Assembly: GCA_023053575.1 (NCBI GenBank)
Contig: JAKZAP010000014.1
Location: 7,812,001-7,876,000, forward strand
Length of the DNA: 64,000 nucleotides
Direction: 5' to 3'
DNA from: Branchinecta lynchi
Taxonomy: Eukaryota > Arthropoda > Branchiopoda > Anostraca > Branchinectidae
The notes under the pieces were generated by a model that saw only the letters and a list, made by a program, of their open reading frames with translations, was not told where the DNA came from and did no database searches. Shown here piece after piece: positions 11,501 to 23,500 of the stretch; within the stretch, counting starts at the first letter, position 1; each line of letters opens with the position of its first letter. Position numbers and translations under genes: made by a program.

Positions 11501-14500
11501 TTCGAGTTAGGGTACTTCCAGATATGCTAGGACGATGAAACTTGGCAGCCATATCATTTCCATAACCTGGAAATAATCATTTCCCGATCCTACTATCTGC
11601 GGGGGAGTGGAAGGGGGAGGAATCTGGGGAATTTAGGGCAGTTTGTCACACTTTTTGAGTTAGGGTACTTCCAGATGTGCTAGGACGATGAAACTTGGAA
11701 ATAATCGACCAAACTAACTTTTAAATAATCAGTTTCCTGATCCGACGATCTGGCAAATAATCAGTTTCCTGATCCGACCATCTGGGGGGGGGGGGGTGGA
11801 GGGCGGGGGAATCTGGAAAATTGAGTAGTGTGTAACTTTTGAACGGTGATCGGATTGGAATAAAACTTGATAACTGAATAAAGGACATAGCTCTGACGTC
11901 CCATTCAAGGTGTGGACTTTTAAATAATCAGTTTCCTGATCCGACGATCTGGGAAATAATCAGTTTCCTGATCCGACGATCTGGGGGGGGGGGTGTGGAG
12001 GGCGGGGGAATCTGGAAAATTGAGTAGTGTGTAACTTTTGAACGGTGATCGGATTGGAATAAAACTTGATAACTGAATAAAGGACATAGCTCTGACGTCC
12101 CATTCAAGGTGCGGACTTTTAAATAATCAGTTTCCTGATCCGACGATCTGGGAAATAATCAGTTTCCTGATCCGACGATCTGGGGGGGGGTGGAGGGCGG
12201 GGGAATCTGGAAAATTGAGTAGTGTGTAACTTTTGAACGGTGATCGGATTGGAATAAAACTTGATAATTATTGAATAAAGGACATAGCTCTGACGTCCCA
12301 TTCAAGGTGCGGACCAGATTCGGTAGCTATGGGGGAGCTGGCGGGGGGGGGGGGGGGCGGAAATCTTGAGAAACGATTAGAATTAATAGATCGAAGTGAA
12401 ACTTGCTGGGAAGAACAAGCATCTGCCCGAGATAAATCGTTTACACAATTGGACTGGATCCGGACCATTGGGTGGTGGGGGGGTGGAGGGGAGATTCCTG
12501 GAATTACGGTGATGTCAGTTTTGGGGATTTTCGCGACGAAACTTGAGAGGCATTTCAGAGACCGGACCAAACTAACTTGGGAACGATCAGTTTCTCGATC
12601 CGACCATCTGGGGGGGGGGGGAGGGCGGGGGAATCCGGAAAATTAAGTAGTGTGTAACTTTCGAACGGATGATTGGATTGGAATGAAACTTGATAAGTGA
12701 ATCAAGAAACTATATTTGATGTCCCATTTGAAGTACGACCGGATTCGGTAGCTATCGGGGAGGGGAAGACCGGAAATCTCGAGAAACGGTTAGAATGGAG
12801 GGGTCGGAGTGAAACTTGCTGGGAAGATCAAGCGTCTGCCCCAGATCAATCGTTTACACAATTAGACTGGATCCGGACCCCTGGGGGGGGGGTCCCTGAA
12901 TTCCGGTGATGTCAGTTTTGGTGATTTTCGCGACTAAACTGGGAGGCATGTCAGGGACCCGATCAAACTGACTACTAGTCGTGGGGGAGTGGAGGGAGGG
13001 GGCATATTTGGAACGGGTGGTCGGATTTGAGTGAAATTTAATAGTTTAACAGAGGACATGTCTCTGGTGATTTCTTTCATGTCCGGACCGGATCCGACAA
13101 CAGCTTGGGGGGGGGGCAGACCGGAAAATATGTGACTGGCTGATAGTGGAGAGATTGGGATGAAAATTTTGTGGGAATAACAAGCAGATAAATCTTTTTC
13201 AGAACTGGGCTGGCTCCGGCTACCGTGAGGAGAGTTTGAGGGGAGGGGTCTGGAATTCCGGTGATCACGAGTTAAGTAACTTCCAGATATGCTAGGACGA
13301 TGCAACTTGGCTAGAATATTAGACATTTGACAAGATTGGCTTAGAATTTGCCACTTTCCAAATCCGACTATTCCTTAATCGAAATGTACATTTTTATGAT
13401 CCCCGTGAGCCCATTATCGTTTTTCCTCAAGGGTTTTGCTTACAAATGAAGTTCCAGCTCCCTTAAAGTGCTTATGTTATCTGCAAAGTCGAAAAGTACT
13501 TTCTATCAAATGATTCCTCTCAACTTATGATAGCGGGTTCAACAGCTATGGGAGAGTTGGGAGGGGGTGACCGGAAATCTCAATAAACGGTTAGAATGGA
13601 GGGATCGGAGTTAGAATTGCTGAGAAGGCCAAGCATGTATTATAAATAATTCGTTTGCAAAAATTAGATTGGGTCGCCACACTTGGGGAGGGGTGAAGGG
13701 GGGCCTTCCGGAGTTCCTGTGATGGTATTTTTCAAGACAAAACATGGCAGCCATATCAGGGATCCGATGAATCTGACAGAGCCCTTACCTACTATATACA
13801 GTTGCAAGTGCCATATGAGCTTACAACTCTTGTTAATGGATCATTGGCGTGTATATGTTGTTTCTCAACTTTTCTCTTTTTTATAGGTGAACGAGCTTCT
13901 CCTAAACGCTCGTAATGAAGGAAACCGAAACAACAGAGACAAGCATCTTAGAGAAGCTTTAGAGGTAATTAGCAATTCATAACTTCCTTCGCTCGTCTCT
14001 AGATTCCGAGGTTTCATAAATGAAGCATCTTGATAAACAGAGTCTTTCTGGGACTTCTTGTCCCTGAATGCGCGACTCCGGAGTTGTAGTTGGCAACTGT
14101 TTGAAGATTTTAAAGCGTGTTCCAGTTAAGGAAAGGAGATACATGTATGTAAATGAATGTTTTAGGGGTTGCACACTCCCCGGCACAAGCTGTATACCCT
14201 TTCCGGGCACCGACTGATACCGGCCGAAACCAGCGGTGCTGGCAATAAATTAGGCGATTCATTCTTCGAACGTTTCTAAATATGCTGATGTTTTAACACC
14301 TTTAGCAACCGGTGCCGGACAACGCGCCACCGGGAAAGTACACTAAAATCTTGAGTGGGAAACCCTTCGTGGATGTGAAAGGACCCCTCACACTATTAAC
14401 TCTTCAACTCTGAGTATTTTAAAATATTTGAATACCTTAAATCTGGGCTGTGCTTACAACAGATAACCCACCTTTTTTTCTGTTTTAAGCCTTTTCCGAG

Positions 14501-17500
14501 ACCCGTGGACTTGTAGCGAAAATAGGGAAACAATTTGTATAGCCGGTTTTCCTGATGTAAAAGGTCTCGCAGACAACCGTCGACAGCGTGATACACATCG
14601 AAGGTAGCGAAAGACGGCGAGTGAGAAAATCAGCGTAGTCTTGTTAGAGGGGTTAGTATGTCTCCGGGTTTAGAAACATATGGATTGATTATGAAAGTAG
14701 GTTGAGTTAGTATTATAGGTAAGAAAGGTCCTTTAAGATATGACACCTAATGGGATGCATTAATAACCCTAAAAATATGTCTTTTGAATTGCGGAAGTGC
14801 CAAGGAGAAAAAAATATTTGCCATGTTACGGCGATTTTCACCATCGCCTGAAAACGCCAAACATTTAAAGTTTAACCGAAAAGGGCTGGGATAGGACAAT
14901 CTAGTTACTCATAAATCCTTCACTTAAATTGGTTTGAAGACCCGGTTTGAAGATTCCGCTATTCACGAATACTCGATTTTCAAAATAGTGGAATTTCCGT
15001 GTGAGTGAGTTGTGGTACCTCCATGCGCTTGTATTTTTGTTGTATGCCTTACGAGAAATATTTTTCATTTTTTCGTTTTTTGTTCAGGCATGAAGTAATC
15101 TTCACCAGTCTCACCACTGCCCATTGAAAAGCCACGTTTGTGTTGACATTAAAACTTCACGCGTTATAGTAAAATTTACGTTCTGGAGACGGCCGCAGAT
15201 ATTCTGAGCGTAGTAACTAGACCAGATAGTAACAAATAAAAAAAATCCTTTTGCTGAATCCAAATTATTCAGTGTATTATATTAAATGACACAAAAACAA
15301 GTTGGCTTTTCAGTTAAACTTTAAAGAAGAAAAAGAAAAAGAAGGAATTAGAGGAATATCATCTGCTGTGAAATGGGGTAATTTGGTCCTCCCACTAAAA
15401 ATGAAACTCGAAAAAGGAATTGAGTTTTCCTTCCAGCAGATTGCTAAGATTTCTAGGCTCAACTTTCGAGCGTTTTTCTTTATTGTCTTTACGAGGTCTA
15501 AACTTGAAGGTCTCGGGCCAGAATTGACAAAACTAAAATAAACCAGCAGGGTTCGTGCGGCTCTGGAAATCAGGGAAAAGTCAGGGAAAATCGTAAAAAG
15601 TTGCAGAAAGTCAGGGAAATTAATGGTAAAGTTCAGTCTATACTTATGCATCAAGTTTTTTTTTACTGTAAGTTTCTTTTTCGTCGGTTCTCTGTCCAAA
15701 GTTTATGAGTTGATAACTTTGTTCTTTGAGCCGTCCCAGGTTGTGGAATGAGGAATCGCATTGTTAATTTCTCGTATAGTTTGAACGGCTTTACGAAGCT
15801 GATGGATGTTTTGTTCAGTTTTTATGGCACTTGCCTTCCGGCCAAATGCCATAATCCGACCACTTTTCCGTCGGTCTGTCGGTTGGTAGGTCAGTCCGGT
15901 GTTTGCGAGTTAGGGTACTTCCAGATGTGCTGGGACGATGAAACTTGGCAGGTATATTATGGACCCGTCCAAACTAGCTTGGAAACAATCACTTGCTCGA
16001 TTCGACCATCGTGAGTGGAGGGAGGGGAGCCCGAATCCGCAATTTAGAGACATGCATAACTTTTGAACGGGTGATCGGATCTTAGTGGCTTGATATTTGG
16101 AGAGGCCTCGTGTCTCATGTGTCCTATTTCAAGTGCAGACCGAATACGATGAATGTGGGGGGGAGTAGAAGAGGGGCGGACCGGAAATCATGTGACACGC
16201 TTAGAATGGAGCGACGGGATGAAACTCGGTGGGAGGAACAAGCACAAGCCCTAGGTACATCATTGACAGAACCGGATTTATGCACTGTGGGGGAGCTGGA
16301 GGGGGTTTCCGGAATTCCGATGATTCGGAGTTAAGTTACTTCCAGGTCGGCTAGGACTATGAAACTTGACAGGCAAGTCAAGGATCCGACCAGATTAACC
16401 TGGGAATAGTCAACTTCCCCATCCGACCACCGTAGGGGGAGTGGAAGGAGGGGGAATCCGGAATCTTGAGGAATGTATAACATTGGAACGGATGATCGGA
16501 TCTTAACGAAACTTGATATTTGGAAAGAGCTCGTGCCTCGAATGGCCCATTTAAAGCCGAATCCGATGAATGTGGGACCGGAAATCTTGTGACACGCTTA
16601 GAGTCGAGCGATTGGGATGAAACTTGGTGGGACGGACAAGCACAAGAACTAGATACTCAGTGATAGGACCGGATCGGATTTGGGCACTGTGGGGCAGTTA
16701 GAGGGGGGGAGTCCGGAAATCGGGCTATCGCGATCCAAAGTATTTACAAATGTGCTAGGACGATGAAACTTGGCTTGAACATTAGAGACTTGACCGGATT
16801 GTTTAGAAATAATCAGTTCTCCGACCCAACCCTCGTGGGGGAGTGGAGGGAGAGGAAATCTGGAATATTGATCTACGTATAACTCTCGAACGAGTGGTTG
16901 GATCTTAACGAAACATGATATTTGGGAAGACCTCATGTCTGGGATGTCCCGTTTTAAGTCCGGACCGGATCCGATTAATGTTGGGGGGGGGGGGGGGTAT
17001 CTTGTGACACTCTTAGAGTGGAGCGATTGGGATGAAACTTGGTGGGAAGAAGGACAAGAACTATATACATCAGTGACAAAATCGGACCGGGTTCGGGCAC
17101 CGTGAGGGGAGTTGGTGGGTGGGGGGTCCGGAATTTCGGTGATCGCGAACTAAGATAATTCCAGATGTTCTAGGGTGATGAAACTTGGCTTGAACATTAG
17201 AAACTTGACAAGATTGGATCAGAAATGGTCACTTCTCAGATCCAACCATCCCTTAAAGTACTAATCCTAACCTTAAAGTACTAATCTTAAGCAAAGTACA
17301 GAAAATGCTTTTAAGCAAAGTTTACATTTAACTCAAAGGTGTTAAACTAATCTTTAGCACCCTTAAAGTGCGTGTCTTAACCGAAAAGTAAACGATATAT
17401 ATTCATGGTCCCCAAGGGCCCGTGATCATTTTTGCCTCACGGGTTTTGCTTACAACTAAGTTTCTTAAAATACAAACAATAATTTTGAGCAAAATATACA

Positions 17501-20500
17501 TTTTCTTGATTCCAATGAGCTTATCATCATTTGTGCTTCAGGGGTGTTCATTACAGATGAATTTCTAGCGCCCTTAAAGTGCGCGTCATCACGGCCAAAT
17601 GCATAAATAAAATAGATTTTACGAACAATACATTCTCGTTATTTCCAAGGACTCATGACCGTTCTTATCTCAAGGATTTTGCTTACATATGATCACAACA
17701 AACCCACGAATTGACGAGTTCATACTTTAATCATCTGACCCAGCCTTGCAAGTGCCATATGAGCTTCCAGCTCTTGTTTTTTCAGTAAATGAGTTAATTT
17801 GCTCACTAAGGTAATCGAAAGGTGTTGGAAAACTGCTGGAAAAAGTCAGGGAAAATCACCAAAAAAGGTCAGGGAAGTCAGGGGAAAACGTGGAAGAGCA
17901 AGCGCACGAACCCTGACCAGTTAAGTATTCTAACAGATTATTATTAGTATATTAGTAGAATAGACGATGTTCTTGGCCAACCACGGTCTACCACAAACCC
18001 CTGATTTTGCGGTACCCTATACCTAATGGTGGACACGTTATGCCGCCTTATCCCGAACGGATTTGGATTGGTTAATTTCTGTTCTTCACTCGAATCATCA
18101 ATATTTTATTGTGTTCTGGAATATGCAAGCCCACTGTGGGGACCTGCAGCACTGCGTACTGTTTACTTCATCCAAGAACTTGAGTCGGTGCAAAAGCGGG
18201 CCTTGTTCATTATTATTAGCGACGACAGCTATCTTATGGTGAAGCGCTTGCTAGACTCGATCTCCCCACGTTGGCCCAAAGATACGAGCAGATTATCCTG
18301 AGGTTTGAGAAGTTTCTTCTCTCCAAACCCCAGCATCGAGACATCTTACCACCCACTACACCGCCCAACAACCGTACGCGTCACCAAAATAAAATGGTTT
18401 TAGTAGCTTCGCGAACGAACCGCCACGCAAATTCGTTTGTAGCTTTTTTCAGGGATTTGCTAAACAAAGCCGAGTGATATTTTCTCTTTTTTTTATGTTT
18501 TTTGTGTTAATTTGTTATGTAGTATGGTGAAGCAACGCAAATTAACTGTCAGCTAGGATGTTGTCTAAATAAACCTATTTCTCTCTCGCTCGTTACGGTA
18601 CTCAGTTTTTGGCATAGGGTATCCAGCGTTCGACATGACGGTATGCCAAATGATAGACAAACCAGCGGCATATGATATCGACACATCAGGGTTTTGTGTT
18701 GGAAATGAGTTGAAATTGACCCATAATGTTGCTCCGCCTCATCCTTTTATCCTCCCTCTAATGTTTTAGGCTTGCTCGGGTGTCTGCAAGGTCCTACTGG
18801 CAGGTAGGGTGAAGCGTTTCTTGCCCTACTTCTTTCTTGCGGCTGCCAGTTTATGAATGGTGTTAGGAAGCCTGAATTCACTATAAATGAAATATTGCAG
18901 TATCTGCTACTGGGATTAATCTTGTCTCTGAAAAGCTAATCTTATCTCTAATTCGTATTAATCTTATCTAAGTAGAGAGAAGATTAATCCCAGTAGCAAA
19001 TACTGCAGTTAACTTTAATCCTTACTCGGAGAAACTTTTTAGAGTGTCCGTGCTATTTATATTTGTATAAATAGTGAACTGAAACACAAATTGACCTCAA
19101 ATCCCGGCTGATCGCTTTTGTCTTCAGTTCACCATTTATAAATGTTCTCATCTCAAGGGCGTCTACCCCGTCAAATTGGTTTATTTGGTTATCGCCGTAA
19201 GGCTTCGCATGTAGGGCCCGGGTTTGTCTACGACGCTTAGACATTGTTCTCAATTCAGTTATCTTCAGTATACTTAATATCTGTAGAATTAATGCTACGT
19301 TTTTGACGATCAAACGCAACTATTCTTTCTTATTTTAGTTATGCAAGCAAATACCAACCCGAGTCCAACTTGGCAACGTGTGTCAGCATCTAGCGGCATT
19401 GCAGTGCTACTCTGGGATTGTTGACCTCTGTTTGGCTGTCGCTGAGAAGCGGGATCCTCAGAAACGCGCCCTCTACTATTACAACAATAACGAACCGGTG
19501 GAAGATAGAGCAGGCATGGACGCCTACCTGGCTAGGTAAAAGAGTTTGTTCAAAGCTACCGTCCCCAAATGCGTCACGACTAGTTGTCGGCCAGTCGGTA
19601 AAAAATAGCCAGTGCCGCGATTTTTCAAAACAGTCGATTTTTTAAAAAAAAACAGTCGATTTCTTCTTAAAAATAGTAGTTTTTCTTTCAATGGTTCAAT
19701 TTTCTATCGTTTTTTTCTCAGTAATGGTCGTTTTTATCTGCAAAAATAGTCGGTAAAAATGACCAGCTAGTCGGTAAATACTTGCCCCCCGCCCGCCCCC
19801 CCCCCCCCCCCCCCAAGGATTTTGGCTAGTAGATAGTCCTTCAGCCCAAGCTGACTGCGAATCATATTTGACGGTGCAAAAACCCGTCAAATATGATTCG
19901 CAGTCAGCCTGGGCTGAAGGTGCAAAAACCCGTCAACTATGATTCGCAGTCAGCTTGGGCTGAAGGACTATGTATCACCACAGTACGGAACCTCAGATCG
20001 CCCATACATGCCGCCGAACTGTATCCATCTTAGCTGGAAAGAAGAAGAAGAGACAGGTGACTCCAAAACCAAAATGCAGAAGAATCTCTACCCTTTCGAC
20101 GACCCAATCGAACAGCAAAAACAGCAGCCATGTTCGGAATGAAATCACAGCACCAGCTTTAACGCCAACCAATTTTCAGAGAAGAAGTTCATAAAATCAG
20201 ATATTTAAGGAAGAATCTTTAATTGTTTTCTCACAAGTTCATTTTCCAGCTTGAGCGGCTTGAGCAGAGGACCTTTTCCAAGAAGGGCCGAAATGTAGCT
20301 CTAATAAAATGTAGCTGACTTATCCGTTTTACACCGTCAAATATTTTGGCTAGTAACGCCTTTGACCGTCCAACCATAAAACTCGGCAGAAATAGGTCAG
20401 AAAAAAAATCTGGGCAAGTTTTTCCAAACCTTCAGTAAGTTTGGGGAGCGCATCGCAGCGGGGGCTTCTAACTCCTCCGGTTCAACCAATCTAGATGCAA

Positions 20501-23500
20501 CCAAACCGTTTGAGGTTGTGCGTACAATCTACCAAGACTACCTATGAATGAATTTATTAAATGCAGTCTAGTAATAAGGTATTTTCACAGTATATACAGA
20601 AGAAGAAAAAAAGTAAATGAACGCTTAACAAGAAATACAGAGGGTAAGCAAAATCTAAAACAACAGCAAAAGATAAATGAACGCAAAAGGAGAAATACAA
20701 AACGAAACACGAAAAGAACAGTAAATTTATTGCATTAGCAGGCGCATTGGGCAATGGGCAGGAAGGCGATTGGATGATGGCAGAAGATGTTCACTTATTT
20801 CTATCTCATGTAGCGCGAAAATGGGTGTATCGCTGTATCGGGGGGGGGGGGGGGCAAATGGCCTGTTACCTTTGATTTAAAATATAAGTTCGCCCTGGAT
20901 ATTGAATTAGGACACATAAGAAACGTGTAAGGTAGTAACCAATAAGCAGGTGGTATAGAGGTACACATTTTTGCAGATTTGGGTGTAAAGTAGAAGCTCT
21001 AGTCCACATGTGGAAATTATAAATCATGATGATAATGATTTTATTCATAACTGGTCAATAAGCACACAGCACGAAGACCGAGTAAATAACAAGGAAGACA
21101 GAGAACAATAAGGAGGAACACGAAAGAGAAATAACTTACAAATACACAATATGTTTGTATGTTAAAAAAAAGCCCTATGGAGCATGGCGGGAAAATATTA
21201 AAAACAAATAATCACTCTAACTCTATCATCCCAAATATTCAACACTCAACTCAGAATTCTAATAACTAATTAAACTCTCTAATGAACTAACAACTATCCT
21301 TGCCACAACTTCGACCTGCGATAAAACGCTCGCGGTGCTCAATGGCAACCTACAGAAAACCGACGCAAATCCTGGAAATTTTTACTACCAAACAAATCTT
21401 CTAGAGCACCGCCTTCTTCACTAAAAACTTATCTCAGTAAATCCCCCAACTCAATACAGCAACAAACCAAGTGCTCCACATCTTCATCCATCTTTCCACA
21501 TAACGGAAAAAAATATGGACCAGAACCGCACAAAATTTTACCAATATATTCTTCTCACAAGAGCCGGTAGAGAATCCGCCAGAAAACTCACTATCCACTT
21601 CAACTCATCAGGTCTTAATCCAACTTTGGGATAAAGCTCCTCCCCCATAAATCCTTTGCCTGAGCATAAATCCTCAGAGAAAGAGTCACAACTCACCTCC
21701 TAAAGCCACTGCTTTAGGAGGCCCCCCCCCCCCCCGATTAATCAGCTCTAATTTAGACTGTGAACATCGTACGCACCAGTAGCTAAAAATTCACATGCTT
21801 TACCAGAATCTTTAAATATAGAGCAAAGCGATTTCAGCGCGTGGAAACAACCTAAATCTCGTCGTAAGCCAAACTAGAATGGGGGCATCTTACAAACAGA
21901 CACATTTATTATTAATAATAAGAGGCTCAAATATTTTGGACAGCACACTAGATACAGTAATTAGACGATCAGAGGGACACTTGGAAATTGCCTTGCCCTT
22001 TTTGGTATCCCAAAACGTAAGTGGCGGGATACCTGTGACATCGCAAAAGTTGTCCGTCTGTCCATCCGTCTGTCAGCACGATAACTCTCGAAGGGAATGA
22101 GATATTTTGATGAAATTTGTTGTGAGGATTCTTTAGGTCATGGGTAAGGTCAAGTTCGTAGATGGGCCATTTAGGGGCGGAGGAGGGGGTTCAAATTAAG
22201 GGACAAACAAAACATTTTGAAACACCTAATGTGATAGTCGATTATGGGGTAAGAAGACATGACGCACACGAGACGAGATCGGCACTGCACCAAAAAAATG
22301 CTGTCGGGACGTCTCGAGACCGAGTCTCTCCCCTAGTTCTAAAAGTGTTTGGGGAATAGTTAACTAGAATAATATTTGATATAAGAATAATAAAATATAT
22401 AATATAATAAGATAACATAACCATCGCTTCGCTAATCTCTTTACTTGGTCGCTGAAGACGTCCGTGGGATTTTAAATTTCCCGAGGTGAGACCGGACAGA
22501 TTTTCGAAATGCGTCGCTTCGTAAACGACGTCCGAGTCAATGAAAAAGGCGTCTCGAGACGAGTCCAGAGTTCGAATCCACTAGCTGTAATTTGACGTTC
22601 GCGGTTTTGTACTTTTTCTGTTTGAGCATGGCGGGGTTTTTGCTGTGGCGCGGTTTTCATGTCGTGTTTTTTTTTATTTTGTAGTTTCCACCGTCGCGGT
22701 TTTGACATGTAACCATGGGCAGACAAGCTGTTCATCTAGTTTCAAAGTGGCTGGAGCACTATCGTAGGATCTTGAACATGGAATTTTACTCCTTCCAAAG
22801 TTCCTTTTCTTGTTCCAGAGAAAGGTCGATCTTACTTTTTGTCTGGAATGTGAAACCGAAGCTCCGGTTCTACGATCGTAAATAAAGGAGGTGGATTTGA
22901 AGTTCTGTGCTCTTGATGGAATAAAGACCGTGTGTCCCTCTGCTCGTCGGAAAGGAGATTCGCTCACCATCCTTGACTGTCCCGCTATGCATAGTTTTTC
23001 TCGCCATTGCCGACTGCCAACAGTTCGTTCTTGTAGAAGGGTTAGCACGCTGGACTCGGAAGCGAACGATCGCTGGATCGAGTCTCCGCGTTGCCGACCC
23101 GCTCTGGCGGTGAGATCTAAGTTCCGGTTCGACGATCGTAAACAAAAAAGGTGGATTTGAAATTCTGGCATGGCATTTCCCACGAGCATTTAAAGTACGA
23201 TTTACCAGCTCTTAATAACCACCTCCAGCTATTGTTCCAGATGATCCTGTCAACATCCACCTTACCGGAAAGTTTTCTTCTGGGTACGATTACCCCAGTC
23301 CTAAAAAGAGGAAAAGATGCAAATCATTGCAGCTCTTACAGGCCAATTACTGTTTCATGCATCCTCAGCAAAATTTTGGAATACACTTTGGCACCTGAAA
23401 TTACTTCTAAATGTGACATCGGAAGTCACTGATCCAAATTCTAAAGCAAGAATCAGCAAAGAGAGAGACAGTTCATCTTTGTGCCATTGACATCGCTGGA

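Noticed and set aside
15302..15699. Opposing frames of 79 and 129 residues
   Set aside because: They overlap the right end of the TTTAAAGTTTAAC element and A/T-rich intron on both strands; shadow frames.
22674..23189. 171-codon minus-strand frame
   Set aside because: It crosses a direct repeat, a tRNA-like segment and the LINE 5' junction; overlapping frames exist on both strands and no domain is visible.
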